From contig CAZBBC010000002.1 in the NCBI GenBank assembly GCA_964489835.1, positions 1-64,000 on the forward strand: a DNA stretch of 64,000 bases. The letters are read 5' to 3'. The position numbers were made by a program, and so were the translations under genes. Shown here piece after piece: positions 1-9,682 of the stretch (position 1 is the stretch's first letter; each line of letters begins with the position of its first letter). This DNA comes from CAZBBC01 sp964489835 (GTDB lineage Bacteria; Calditrichota; Calditrichia; JAJRVZ01). The notes under the pieces are model-generated. The model searched no databases and was not told the origin of the DNA. It saw only the letters and a list, made by a program, of their open reading frames with translations.

Positions 1-1
1 A

Positions 2-1236
2 AAATTATTTCCCGTCAGTTTTGAAGAAGGCTACGGTATTACACTGACAGATGTCGACGGTAATAGGTATCTGGACTTTTCATCAGGCATCTATGTGACT
101 TCTCTCGGACACAGTCATCCGAAGATTTCCGGGGCTGTTGCAAAATGGGCACACAAACTGATGAATTGTCACGATTTTACCACCCCAATAAAAGAAAAAG
201 TACTGGAAAAAATGGCAGAGGTGCTTCCAGGCGACCTTAACGCGGTACAATTCTATAGTGACGGAACGTCTGCTGTCGAAGCCGGCATTCGCGCTGCCAG
301 GGCGATCGGTAATCATCACGAATTCATATCCTGTTTCAGAGATTTTCATGGCAAAAGTATGGCAGCTGTCAGCCTGGCTCAAATGGTGCGAGGCGATGTT
401 TACAGTTATGGTCCCACACGGGCAGCTGGTTTTTATATGGTGCCCCGTCCTGATCCCTACCGTCCACTATTTAAAAAAGAAGACGGAAGCATTGATACGG
501 ATGCTTACATTCATTTCTATGAGGAATTCATCCGCGAAGGCACGGTGGGAAATGTCGCCGCATTCGTATTGGAACCGGCACAGGGCTGGGGGGGTTCCAT
601 TTTTCCACCAGATGATTTCTTCCCAAAACTGAGAAAATTTTGTGACCAAAAGAAAATCCTCCTTTTTGCCGATGAAGTACTAACCGGGATGGGACGCACC
701 GGAGAATGGCTCTGCCTGAATCACTGGGATATAGTGCCTGACATCGTGACTCTTGGTAAATCCTTCGGCAATGGTTTTCCGGTGACGGCTATGGTCGTTA
801 AAGAAGAATATGCTCAAGTGTTGGATAAGATTTCTGCCTCGTCGAGTTACGGCGGTAATCCCATGGCTTGTGCCGCGGCGCTAGCCTCGATTGAAGTCAT
901 TGAAGAGGAACAAATTCTGGATAATGTGCGAACGGTAGGCGCGCATTTCATGAAGCAGCTGGAAAAGATGAAGGCCGAGCATCCGATTATCGGAGATGTT
1001 AAGGGGAAAGGCTTTTTGCTCGGTATTGAATTGGTGAAAGACAAGGTGACAAAAGAACCGTTTGATGAAGCCGGTAAGCTGGTTTATCAAAAGGCTTTCC
1101 GCAAAGGATTGGCATGGATTCCGGCCGGTCATATTCTTCGTATGTCACCACCTCTGATCATGGATGAAAAATATGCCGACATAGGACTGGACATGATTGA
1201 AGAGTCTATTGCTGAAGTGGAAAAGGAGTTTGGTTA
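2..1236 (+). CDS. Class III PLP-dependent aminotransferase (partial at both ends)
   Basis: Fold-type I class III aminotransferase, moving an amino group between an amino compound and a keto acid in the cytoplasm. Reading frame 2 is open from the first bases, so the start lies upstream of the window; the 3' end runs into the gap at 1237, probably a few residues before the natural C-terminus. Visible marks: a DVDGNRYLDF N-terminal strand, the phosphate-binding YSDGTSAVEA region, FHGKS, the cofactor Asp in FADEVLTG, and the Schiff-base Lys in LGKSFGNGFP (codon 758-760). It opens a same-strand catabolic gene series. Class is clear; the substrate (omega-amino acid, amino sugar or other amine) cannot be told from the sequence. 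Confidence 0.9.
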
Positions 1237-1336
1237 NNNNNNNNNNNNNNNNNNNNNNNNNNNNNNNNNNNNNNNNNNNNNNNNNNNNNNNNNNNNNNNN
1301 NNNNNNNNNNNNNNNNNNNNNNNNNNNNNNNNNNNN
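1237..1336. other. Assembly gap (100 N)
   Basis: Exactly 100 N, the usual placeholder for a scaffold gap of unknown size. It removes the C-terminus of the aminotransferase and the first few residues of the oxidoreductase that follows. Both flanks fit a single operon, so a short real gap is likely, but this cannot be proved here. Confidence 0.98.
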
Positions 1337-2466
1337 GGTTTGGTATTATTGGCTGTGGATTAATGGGGCGTGAGTTTGCAGTTGCCTCGGCACGCTGGCC
1401 GGCGCTTTTAGATTTGGATGCACGACCGGAAATAGTTGGTATTTGCGATTTGAACGAAAGTCTTTTTGATTGGTATTCTGATAATTTCGATTCTATAAAA
1501 GTCATTACAACAAATTATCATGAATTATTTGCAAACGATGAAATTGATTTTATCTATTGTGCAGTGCCGCATCATTTACATGAAAAATTTTATATTGATA
1601 TTATCCGTGCGGGGAAACATCTTTTGGGAGAAAAACCTTTTGGGATTGATTTGGAAGCTAATAAGCGCATTTTGGAGGCAATCGATAATAATCCAAAAGT
1701 ATTTGTGCGTTGCTCTTCTGAATTCCCATTTTATCCCGGTGCACATCAAATCCATAAATTTATTGCAGATAATCCGTGGGGTACAATAATACATGTAAAT
1801 GCAAGTTTTTTGCATTCTTCAGATATTAATTACACCAAACCCATTAACTGGAAGCGTATGATAAATATGAATGGAGAATACGGCTGCATGGGCGATCTCG
1901 GCATGCATGCCCTTCATATTCCCATCCGCGCCGGTTGGATCCCAAAAACTGTTTCAGCATCGCTTTCAAATATTGTTACAAAACGACCGGATGGAAAAGG
2001 GGGAACCGCGGCCTGTGAAACCTGGGATAATGCAACCTTGCAATGTGCGGTTGAACATCCACAGGATAAATATGATTTTCCGATGACTGTTAAAACGTAT
2101 CGTATTGCTCCCGGTGAAACAAATACCTGGTCCATCGAAATACTTGGTACCAAATTCAGCGCCCGCTTCAGTACAAAGCATCCTAAAACATTGCATACAA
2201 TGACATATCAAACCGGCGGAAAGCAGGAATGGCGTAATGAAGATCTGGGCTATCATTCGGTTTACAAAACCATAACAGGAGGAATTTTTGAATTTGGTTT
2301 TACCGATGCCATCCTGCAAATGTGGGCAGCCGCTCTTGATGAATTTTCAAATCCCGGAAAAGATATGCCTTATGGATGTATTAAACCCCACGAAACTCTG
2401 ATCCAGCACAAAGTATTAACAGCGGCTTTGGAATCACACAAAAAACAACAGATTATAACGTTGTGA
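1337..2466 (+). CDS. Gfo/Idh/MocA-family oxidoreductase (5' end lost in gap)
   Basis: NAD(P)-dependent sugar or cyclitol dehydrogenase family. The frame is open from the gap edge; the first visible residues FGIIGCGLMGREF are the Rossmann GxGxxG motif, so only a handful of residues are missing and the ATG at 1363 is internal. The family EKP motif is present (GEKPFG), followed by a C-terminal domain with GDLGMHALHIP, where Asp and His sit at the expected catalytic places. No export signal is possible in the missing stretch unless it is longer than the gap suggests, so it is probably cytosolic. It precedes a sugar kinase, fitting oxidation or epimerisation of an imported sugar. Confidence 0.87.
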
Positions 2467-2516
2467 AGACTATTGAGAAACGAGAAGACAATGCGTAGCC
2501 AGGAATTCCTGAATTT

Positions 2517-3836
2517 ATGAAAAAGTCCGGATTGAGTGAAAAAAATTACCTGGTACTGGATATTGGCACCAGCAATATCAAGTGCGGATGCGTTGATTCT
2601 AATTTTGACATCTTAGCACAGCATCATCGGAAATTTCCACTGGCGGAAAGTCAGGGCAGTATTGAAATTGATTTTGATCTTTTTTTCAACACAACCAGCG
2701 ATCTGTTAATGGAATGCCTGGCAGATCAAGCTGTTCAACATTCCATGGTTAAGGCCTTACTGATTACCAGTCAGGCGCAAACTTTTGCCGCAGTGGATAC
2801 GGACTTTTCCCCGATTTATAAAGGCATTGTCTGGTTGGATGAGCGAGCCGAAAAGGAAGCGATTTATCTGAAAGAACAGCTGCCCGACTTTGCCAAAGCG
2901 GCGGGTTTTAACCACCCTCTGCCTAGCCTGTACGTTTCAAAGTTGTTATGGTTAAAACAGAACGAACCCGCTGTTTTCAAAAAGGCCAGAGCCTTTCCTT
3001 TGATTAATGAATTCCTGGTCTACAGGCTGGCCGGGGAATTTTATTCTGACAGTACCAATTTTGGAATGAGCGGAATATATGACTTTCGCCGAAATGCGAT
3101 AAATACCGAGCTTTTGCAAATTCTTGGTCTGACAGAAGACTTTTTTCCGAAGATAGAAAAAGCAGTGATGAGGGGCGAATTGATTTCCCAACAGATTCAG
3201 CGAAAATGGAAGCTTAACTATCGCTTCCCCGTATTTTTGTGTGGCAATGACCAGGGCGCTTCTGCCTGCGGCGCGGGATTAAAACAGTCTGGAAATGTGA
3301 ATATAAACTTTGGCACGGCCATGGTTTTCTATACCATATCTGATTCGTTAATCACAGACTTGACGGAAGACCAGATCGCGGGCAAGCACCCTGTAGGTGA
3401 TAACTATTTTCTCCTAAATTTCGAAAGTGATTTCGGTGTGCAAATTCGCCGGCTTAAGAATAAATTTTTTAAACATGGCACATATGATCAGTTCTTTCAA
3501 ACCTATAATAAATATCCCGAGGTCGATGAACAAAAACCTCTTTCAGAGAACCCTGATCCAAATTTTATTTCACAGGCAGATTCGCATCGAATTTGTGCGG
3601 GGATCATAAAATATTATCTAAACCGTTGTCGATCTCATCTTGCACAAATTCAGAAATCAATTCATTTGAAAAATATTACAATGTCTGGCGGCATGATGCT
3701 CTCGGAAGTATGGCTCGATTTATTGAACAGGACTTTAAATCAGCCGTTCACGATTAATAAGCGCGCTAATGCCGGATTGGTTGGCGCTTTATACATTTAT
3801 TTGCATAACAATAATGGGAGATGTTGTGATGACTGA
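2517..3836 (+). CDS. FGGY-family carbohydrate kinase
   Basis: ATP-dependent kinase of the FGGY family (xylulokinase, gluconokinase, L-fuculokinase relatives), 439 aa, cytosolic. The N-terminal phosphate motif LDIGTSNIKCG is at about residues 14-24, GNDQGASACGAGL lies mid-protein and SGGMMLSEVW near the C-terminus, which is the ATPase-fold order. Length is slightly short for the family (about 480-520). The stop overlaps the start of the next gene by 8 bases (ATGACTGA), so the two are translationally coupled: phosphorylation followed by a NagB-like step. The sugar specificity is not readable. Confidence 0.88.
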   Translation: MKKSGLSEKNYLVLDIGTSNIKCGCVDSNFDILAQHHRKFPLAESQGSIEIDFDLFFNTTSDLLMECLADQAVQHSMVKALLITSQAQTFAAVDTDFSPIYKGIVWLDERAEKEAIYLKEQLPDFAKAAGFNHPLPSLYVSKLLWLKQNEPAVFKKARAFPLINEFLVYRLAGEFYSDSTNFGMSGIYDFRRNAINTELLQILGLTEDFFPKIEKAVMRGELISQQIQRKWKLNYRFPVFLCGNDQGASACGAGLKQSGNVNINFGTAMVFYTISDSLITDLTEDQIAGKHPVGDNYFLLNFESDFGVQIRRLKNKFFKHGTYDQFFQTYNKYPEVDEQKPLSENPDPNFISQADSHRICAGIIKYYLNRCRSHLAQIQKSIHLKNITMSGGMMLSEVWLDLLNRTLNQPFTINKRANAGLVGALYIYLHNNNGRCCDD

Positions 3837-4764
3837 TTTTGCTTATGAACCCTCACACTCTGTTCCTTTTCGGGATAAAAAAGTAATCGAAAGAGTCCGA
3901 AAAATAAAAAGTGAAGAAATCGAGAATCATCCGAATCCGGATTATAAAATACGTATAGTACCCGATGCCGATTTGTCCATTATCACCCTGTTTGACGCTT
4001 TTCATCGCATCAAGACAGCGGCTGATAATGATGAACCAATGGTGATGATTATGCCCAATCCCTGGCCGCAGTTCAGGATGCTGGCGCACATGCTCAATAA
4101 ATTTCGCGTGGATTGTCGCAGGCTAAACACGTTTAATATGGATGAATACGCCGATCAGGATGGCCATATTGCACCCGAAACATGGCATTATGGTTTTGGA
4201 CATGCTTTCAAGAAATATTTCTATTATAATCTCGATAACGATCTTAGACCGCCTGAAAAGCAAATTCATACATTCACCAATGAAAATATCAATGACTACG
4301 GAAAAATGATTTCCGACCATGGCGAAGCGGACATTGTCTACAGCGGCCCTGGTTGGACCGGACATCTGGCCTTTATCGAGCCGGATGCGCCGGAGTTTAA
4401 GGCCAGGTCTATGGAAGAATGGATGGAAATGGGGCCCCGCATGGTGACGCTCAGTCCGTTCACCCTGGCGCAAAATTCCCTGCATGGAAGCTTTGGTATG
4501 AGCGGCGACCTGGCCATGGTCCCGCCCAAAGCCGCGACTATTGGTCCTGCTCAGGTTGTCAGGGCAAAAAACCGGATACAGTCCTTTGGAATTGGTGTTC
4601 ACGGCACAACCACATCCTGGCAGCGATTGATTGCCCGACTGGTGATGCATGGCGATCCAACGCCATTAGTGCCGGAATCTGTGAATCAGATTTTGCGAAC
4701 AGACGCCTATGTGACTGAAACCATCGCTATGGATATAAAACCGGACTGGGAAAAAGGCTACTAA
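3829..4764 (+). CDS. NagB-like glucosamine-6-phosphate deaminase/isomerase, atypical active site
   Basis: Sugar-phosphate isomerase/deaminase of the NagB/RpiA fold, 311 aa. The start is the ATG at 3829: GGGAG at 3816-3820 sits 8 bases before it and it overlaps the kinase stop; earlier in-frame starts lie inside the kinase gene. The motif NMDEY places the catalytic-base Asp at residue 105. The signature normally ending DGHIAFNEP reads GWTGHLAFIEP: His179 and Glu184 are kept, but the Asp two residues before the His is Thr177. In E. coli NagB that Asp belongs to the ring-opening Asp-His-Glu triad. It may therefore act on a different phosphorylated sugar, or isomerise without deaminating. Confidence 0.84.
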   Translation: MTDFAYEPSHSVPFRDKKVIERVRKIKSEEIENHPNPDYKIRIVPDADLSIITLFDAFHRIKTAADNDEPMVMIMPNPWPQFRMLAHMLNKFRVDCRRLNTFNMDEYADQDGHIAPETWHYGFGHAFKKYFYYNLDNDLRPPEKQIHTFTNENINDYGKMISDHGEADIVYSGPGWTGHLAFIEPDAPEFKARSMEEWMEMGPRMVTLSPFTLAQNSLHGSFGMSGDLAMVPPKAATIGPAQVVRAKNRIQSFGIGVHGTTTSWQRLIARLVMHGDPTPLVPESVNQILRTDAYVTETIAMDIKPDWEKGY

Positions 4765-4869
4765 CCTGATCTATTCATGAATAACCGGTTGAAAATAAGA
4801 TAAATATTACTAAATACAGGAATATCAATTGAATTTGATAGTTTCCTAACCTTGGGACTTAGTTTAAAG

Positions 4870-4956
4870 AACTCACCCTAAATCCCTCTCTTGGAAAGAG
4901 AGGGACTTTAGGGAGCCCCTTCTCTTTTTAAGAGAAGGGGTTTGGGGATGAGTTTT
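4870..4956. repeat. Nested palindromic intergenic repeat, possible terminator
   Basis: The 321-base space between 4764 and 5086 holds no gene. It contains outer arms AACTCACCC / GGGGATGAGTT enclosing two hairpins: TCCCTCTCTT/GAGAGGGA (about 4883-4906) and CCCCTTCTCTT/AAGAGAAGGGG (about 4916-4940), followed by TTTTTT at 4953-4958. It has the look of a dispersed imperfect palindrome of the kind scattered through this window and could also stop transcription of the upstream genes. Confidence 0.75.
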
Positions 4957-5085
4957 TTAGTTATAACATTAGTAAATTTTTTTAACCAGGCATTCATGAA
5001 TAAATATGATTACACAAAATTGTTATAAATCATTAAAAAATAAATCGTCACATAGTTGCAAGAGATAAATAATCAAATATAAAGA

Positions 5086-6099
5086 ATGAGCAAGACTGAA
5101 ATTATAGAATCACTCAAGAGCAAAGAAGCTATCATCGATATCCATACGCATGTGGGTATTTCACCAAGATTTTATTATCAATACGGCTATCCTTACGCGC
5201 TGTCACTCGAAGATCTCATTGTTCGCATGGAAGTGGTTGGCATCGATTTCGCGGTTGTCTTTCCGTTTGGGGATTCCGCCTTTTATGAAAATGACAGTCA
5301 ATCATCACAGGTAAAAACGACGACACGATATTGTCATTTTCCTTACGAGATTGAGAACAGGAACCTGTTAAATGAAATTCATGAAATATTTCCGGAATAC
5401 AGCCAAAAGTTTCTTCCTTTTCTTATGTTCGATCCTTCCCGGGAGACAGAGAAACAAGCGGCCTGTCTGGAAGAATTATCAGAAAAATATCCTGTTTTTG
5501 GTTTAAAAACAGCAACCACCTATATCCAGGCTTTTGTAAACGATTTGGAAACAAAAGGGAAGCCGATCCTTGATTTTGTGCAAAAAAAACAAATCCCCAT
5601 ACTTTTTCATTCTGCTGTACACCCTGCCGATCCCTGGGCTTCGGTTTACGATATCGTCAGTTTTGCAGAAAAGCATCCCGATACCCGCGTATGTATCGCT
5701 CATTCCGCGCGTTTTGTCAAACCTGTTTTAGAGAAAGCTAACGGTTTGGACAATTGTTTTGTCGATCTTTCAGCATTTATTATTCATTGCCAATTGGCGT
5801 TGCAAAACTCATCCGCTGTGGCAACAAAGGATATTCGATTCTCTGCCGATTACAGTGAACCGCTAGCGGCGATGACCCGGCTGGCGGAAGCATTTCCGGA
5901 TACCATGCTCTGGGGTAGTGATACACCCTTCTATTACTGGATTCAGAAATACTATACTGCTGACGGTGAGTTAGTGGAGGACAAACTCCCATGCGGTTAT
6001 AAGAAGGAGGCGCAATTGTTAAATAAATTGCCAATTGAGATTAGAACAAGGATTTCATATAAAAATAGCATCCGTTTTATTTTCGGAGAATCGTATTGA
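5086..6099 (+). CDS. Amidohydrolase-family (Amidohydro_2-like) TIM-barrel metal hydrolase
   Basis: Metal-dependent hydrolase, 337 aa, no export signal. Visible metal and active-site motifs in order: IDIHTH with the HxH pair at residues 20 and 22, LFHSAVHP mid-barrel, CIAHSARF, and LWGSDTPF near the C-terminus (the Asp of the family). Relatives include gamma-resorcylate-type decarboxylases and sugar-lactone hydrolases such as L-rhamnono- and L-fuconolactonase; given the dehydrogenase and aldolase neighbours, a lactonase role is possible but inferred. Its stop overlaps the next gene's TTG start (TTGA), so the two are coupled. Confidence 0.85.
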   Translation: MSKTEIIESLKSKEAIIDIHTHVGISPRFYYQYGYPYALSLEDLIVRMEVVGIDFAVVFPFGDSAFYENDSQSSQVKTTTRYCHFPYEIENRNLLNEIHEIFPEYSQKFLPFLMFDPSRETEKQAACLEELSEKYPVFGLKTATTYIQAFVNDLETKGKPILDFVQKKQIPILFHSAVHPADPWASVYDIVSFAEKHPDTRVCIAHSARFVKPVLEKANGLDNCFVDLSAFIIHCQLALQNSSAVATKDIRFSADYSEPLAAMTRLAEAFPDTMLWGSDTPFYYWIQKYYTADGELVEDKLPCGYKKEAQLLNKLPIEIRTRISYKNSIRFIFGESY

Positions 6100-7409
6100 A
6101 AAAGTTACAGGCAGGCGCTGCGATTATTGATATTACCCCGCAAAACCCGATGTTCCTGCACGGTTATCCCCATGTCGAACGGATCAGTCAAGGAGTTCAT
6201 GATCCCTTGTATGCTTCTGCTTTGATTGTTGATAATGGCGAAATGCAGATCGGTTTTTGCGCCGTGGATGTAATTTTTATTTCCCGGGAAATTGCGGGTA
6301 GAGTCAGAGAGCGGGTTCAGTTGGCTACCGGTATTCCGGGTCAAAACTTAATGGTCTCTGCTTCCCACACACATTCCGGTCCGGTGATCTTTAGTGATAT
6401 TTTTTACGACCCGATCGTGCCGAAGGCAGATCCGGAATATATTTCATATCTGGTAGACAAGTTGGTGCAGGTCTACGTGGAAGCGTTTCAAAATAAAAAA
6501 GAATGTAAAATATATATTACCAATGCAGATGGATCCGGTGTGGGTGGTAACCGGCGGAATAAGACGGATGCTGCTGATCCGGATGTTTCTATCGTTGTGT
6601 TAAAAGAGGCAGAGACGGACAGGATATTTGCTTTGTCAACTATCTATTGTATGCACCCTACGGTCTTACACCAAGATTCAAAACTTTATTCAGCGGATTT
6701 TCCGGGTTATACCCGTGAATATGTTAAAAAGGAACTGGGGGAAGAGGTTATTTTACTCTATCATACCGGACCATCTGGCAATCAATCCCCGCGTCATTTT
6801 ATAAAATCAAATACTTTTGATGAAGCGAAACGTCTGGGCTTTATGCTGGGCGAGCGAATCATGGATTGTATCTGGAAGTTAGATGATGCCCGTTTTAAAG
6901 ATTGGGTTCCTATTTCTGTGCGGCAATCCAGCGTGATACTTCCAAAGAAAACGTTTATGCCGGTAGAAACCGCTGAAACAAAAGTGATTTTGGTAAAGAA
7001 CAAACTGGAACAAATGCGTTTAAATAAAGCGCCAGCTTCAGAAATCAGGACAGTGGAGTGCGACTGGTTTGGCGCTGAAGAGAACAAACAACTGGCGGTA
7101 ATGGCGGCGAGCAGAGAGATTGATGAAATTTATCAATCCGTCCTACCGGCAGAAATCAATGTGATTGGTATAGATGACAATCAGTTTGTTTTTCTGCCGG
7201 GAGAATTGTTTGTCGAATATTCCCTGATAATAAAAGAAAAATCACCGGTACAGACTTTCGTGGCCAGTCTATCAAACGGAGTTCTGGCTGGATACCTTGT
7301 CACTGAAGAAGCGGAGCAAGAGGGTGGTTACGAAGCGTCTAACAGCATTTTTCCGGCAAAGGCAGGTCAAATTATCGTAAACGAAGTTCTAACAATTTTG
7401 GGAGGGTAG
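6096..7409 (+). CDS. Neutral/alkaline ceramidase N-terminal domain-like hydrolase, cytosolic copy
   Basis: Protein of the neutral ceramidase N-terminal-domain fold, 437 aa. It begins AAIIDITPQ with the family's DITP start, has the zinc-site motifs SHTHSGP and MHPT, and HTGPSGNQSP, where Ser231 sits at the position of the ceramidase nucleophile. No signal peptide is seen, unlike the two paralogs at 50.9 and 54.1 kb. The TTG start at 6096 is chosen because it gives a 4-base overlap with the previous stop and the protein then begins directly with the family start. The bacterial family is wide and mostly uncharacterised; here an amide or ester cleavage inside the cell on a glycan-derived compound is the likely role. 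Confidence 0.82.
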   Translation: MKKLQAGAAIIDITPQNPMFLHGYPHVERISQGVHDPLYASALIVDNGEMQIGFCAVDVIFISREIAGRVRERVQLATGIPGQNLMVSASHTHSGPVIFSDIFYDPIVPKADPEYISYLVDKLVQVYVEAFQNKKECKIYITNADGSGVGGNRRNKTDAADPDVSIVVLKEAETDRIFALSTIYCMHPTVLHQDSKLYSADFPGYTREYVKKELGEEVILLYHTGPSGNQSPRHFIKSNTFDEAKRLGFMLGERIMDCIWKLDDARFKDWVPISVRQSSVILPKKTFMPVETAETKVILVKNKLEQMRLNKAPASEIRTVECDWFGAEENKQLAVMAASREIDEIYQSVLPAEINVIGIDDNQFVFLPGELFVEYSLIIKEKSPVQTFVASLSNGVLAGYLVTEEAEQEGGYEASNSIFPAKAGQIIVNEVLTILGG

Positions 7410-8327
7410 ATGAAGGCGGCAGAGAGGGTTGGTTGCCTCGTAAGCGTTCCCGTGGCCTGGGATCAGAATGGTCTCTTTTTGCCAAATCTGTTTCGTAAGG
7501 CGATCCACATACTATTACAGGAAGGGTGTGATGGGCTGTATCTTTTTGGCACAAGTGGCGAAGGTTACGCGGTCTCTGATGATGAATTCACGCAGATTGT
7601 GGATGTCTTTGTTGACGCCACGGCTGGATTCAGCGGCTTTCGTCAGATCGGCTGTCTTGGTTTGAGTTCAGATCAGGTAAAGCATCGTTGCCGGATTGTG
7701 GCTGAAAGTGGTTTACAAAGTGTACAGATCACGTTGCCTTTCTGGAAGGAACTGAACGATGCGGAACTTTTACGGTACTTTTCAGATGTTTGCGGGAGCT
7801 TTCCAGAATTGTCTTTTCTTCTTTACAACAATCCGCGTAATAAAAGGCGGTTGAAGGGAAAAGAACTTGAAGCCATTCATGAGGTGACCCCGAATCTCCA
7901 CGGGGCCAAAACAGGATCGGGCACATGGCTTGATTTCTTTGAACTGATTACCGAATCGCCGTCACTGGTGCATTTCGTCACGGAAGCAGCGTTTCTATTC
8001 TCTTATGCTCTGGGTGCTGTCGGCCTGATTCCTTCATCGAACTATGTATTTCCGAAAAAAACCCGTGCATACTATGAAGCGGTAACGGGCAACGATTTAA
8101 AAACGGCTCACCGTCTCCACAAGGATATTATGCACTTTTTTCATAAAACAGCCACGCCACTCGTGCAAAAAGGCTATATTGATGGTGCCATAGACAAAGC
8201 GTATGCACGGATTGGTGGAATGGACATGCCACTGAACATAAAATCGCCATACATTCCCTTGAGCAATGAAGATTATGAGTGGCTAAAATCTGTGGTGCAG
8301 TTGGAATTTGCTGATGAAGCTGTCTAA
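7410..8327 (+). CDS. Dihydrodipicolinate synthase/N-acetylneuraminate lyase-family aldolase
   Basis: Class I (Schiff-base) aldolase or dehydratase of the DapA family, 305 aa. GTSGEGYAV at about residue 48 is the family carboxylate-binding motif, LLYNNPR carries the catalytic Tyr, and Lys167 in LHGAKTGSG is the Schiff-base Lys. ATG follows the previous TAG without a spacer and the RBS GGGAGGG lies inside the upstream gene, so this is one operon. In sugar-acid pathways such enzymes cleave or dehydrate 2-keto-3-deoxy acids; the context of kinase, NagB-like and second aldolase genes suits that better than lysine synthesis. Confidence 0.88.
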   Translation: MKAAERVGCLVSVPVAWDQNGLFLPNLFRKAIHILLQEGCDGLYLFGTSGEGYAVSDDEFTQIVDVFVDATAGFSGFRQIGCLGLSSDQVKHRCRIVAESGLQSVQITLPFWKELNDAELLRYFSDVCGSFPELSFLLYNNPRNKRRLKGKELEAIHEVTPNLHGAKTGSGTWLDFFELITESPSLVHFVTEAAFLFSYALGAVGLIPSSNYVFPKKTRAYYEAVTGNDLKTAHRLHKDIMHFFHKTATPLVQKGYIDGAIDKAYARIGGMDMPLNIKSPYIPLSNEDYEWLKSVVQLEFADEAV

Positions 8328-8414
8328 AATCCAGAGTCTGAGTTTAGGGCTGAGTATCGGTTTAAAATGTGTTAAATTTGTTGATTCATCTTTATTAAAA
8401 AGGATTTATAAAAT

Positions 8415-9191
8415 ATGAAAATGAGACAAAGCAAAGTGTTAAAAAAGCTAAGAGCGGGAGAGATTGTGAGCTGTTTTAATGTCCATTTTGATGCTCAGGT
8501 TTCGGATATTGCTGGTATGACCGGATTTGATTGTCTATGGATTGACCAGGAACATCTGGCGCATGATTGGTCAATCCTGCGAGCGCATATATTTGCAGCT
8601 AAAAGTCATGATATGGATGTGATGGTGCGAGTCCCCCGCGGTAGTTACAGCGATTATATTAAACCGCTTGAACTGGATGCAACCGGTATAATGGTACCAC
8701 ATATTATGGGTATTGAAGATGCGCGTAAAGTCGTGCAGATGACCCGATTTCATCCGATTGGCCGACGCCCGCTTGATGGAGGTAATGCCGATGGCGGATA
8801 TACCATGATGGATTATGCCGATTATATCAAGCAGGCAAATGATCAGCGATTTATCATTTTGCAAATCGAAGACCCGGAACCGCTTGAAGATCTTGAGGCT
8901 ATTGCAGCCTTGGATGGCATTGATATGCTATTCTTTGGTCCGGCAGATTTTAGCCAGGGTATTGGTGCTCCTGGTGATTGGAATCATCCTAAACTCCTTG
9001 AAACACGCAAGCGAGTCGCTGAGATCGCCGTTAAGCATGGCAAGTATGCGGGGATTCCCGCCAGCATCGACAATCTAGACGAGTTAATCGCTATGGGATA
9101 CAAATTTTTAAACATTGGTGCGGATGTAATCACTGTGGGTACATACTGCAAACAGCTCATGGACGGGTTCTTAAAGAAAGTAAATAGATAA
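8415..9191 (+). CDS. HpcH/HpaI-family class II aldolase
   Basis: Metal-dependent aldolase of the HpaI/GarL/RhmA type, 258 aa, cleaving 2-keto-3-deoxy (or 4-hydroxy-2-keto) acids to pyruvate and an aldehyde. Active-site marks: catalytic His in WIDQEHLAHD, Arg in VRVPRG, the metal Glu in LQIEDPEPL and the metal Asp in FGPADFS. RBS AAAAAGGA precedes the ATG. In the non-phosphorylative L-rhamnose pathway the RhmA member of this family cleaves 2-keto-3-deoxy-L-rhamnonate to lactaldehyde and pyruvate, which would fit the alpha-L-rhamnosidase at 26 kb; that link is inference. Confidence 0.9.
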   Translation: MKMRQSKVLKKLRAGEIVSCFNVHFDAQVSDIAGMTGFDCLWIDQEHLAHDWSILRAHIFAAKSHDMDVMVRVPRGSYSDYIKPLELDATGIMVPHIMGIEDARKVVQMTRFHPIGRRPLDGGNADGGYTMMDYADYIKQANDQRFIILQIEDPEPLEDLEAIAALDGIDMLFFGPADFSQGIGAPGDWNHPKLLETRKRVAEIAVKHGKYAGIPASIDNLDELIAMGYKFLNIGADVITVGTYCKQLMDGFLKKVNR

Positions 9192-9214
9192 ATAGGTCAT
9201 TGAAGGATAAAAGT

Positions 9215-9682
9215 ATGCCCAAACAGACCATGACGCGAAAATCATCGGATAATCCGTATTTGCACAAAGACTTTCATATCCTATTAAATCATGGCATAGA
9301 CTATCTGCATAAAAATATTGGCGAGGAGGCAGTTCGGGAATACCTGACACAATTTGCCAGTGCTTACTATTCTCCTTTTAAAAGAGACATAAAAAACAAA
9401 GGTTTGCTTGCCATCAAGGAGCACTATGAAAGGATATATGAAATTGAGGGGGCTCTATTCGATATCAATTTTTCACAGGATGAGTTAATTATTCATTTAC
9501 AGGCCTCACCGGCTGTAATGCATATTAAAGCAAAAGGACATCCTGTCTCTGAATTATACCGTGAAACTGTGGCAACCGTGATTAAGACAATATGCCAGGA
9601 TACGACTTACGATAGTGAAATGCTTGAGTATCACGAAGATAACGGTGCCTATCGAATACGGTTTTTCAGGAGGAAAAAATGA
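9215..9682 (+). CDS. Small conserved-looking protein of unknown function, paralog A
   Basis: 155 aa, not recognised. The ATG at 9215 is preferred over a TTG at 9200 because GAAGGA lies 7 bases upstream of it. Layout: N-terminal helices (YLHKNIGEEAVREYL), a strand-rich middle (DINFSQDELIIHLQ), a short helix, and a basic end (YRIRFFRRKK). No signal or membrane segment. The same order of elements occurs in the next gene (YLEKKRGKTAVVDFW, then DFSMELDEEAGEFYI), so the two look like diverged copies. They overlap by 4 bases (ATGA) and sit between two aldolase genes and a transporter gene, suggesting an accessory or heteromeric enzyme of the pathway. Confidence 0.8.
   Translation: MPKQTMTRKSSDNPYLHKDFHILLNHGIDYLHKNIGEEAVREYLTQFASAYYSPFKRDIKNKGLLAIKEHYERIYEIEGALFDINFSQDELIIHLQASPAVMHIKAKGHPVSELYRETVATVIKTICQDTTYDSEMLEYHEDNGAYRIRFFRRKK

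Noticed and set aside
4123..4650. Minus-strand open frame of 175 aa
   Set aside because: Shadow of the NagB-like gene, which has clear family motifs on the + strand.
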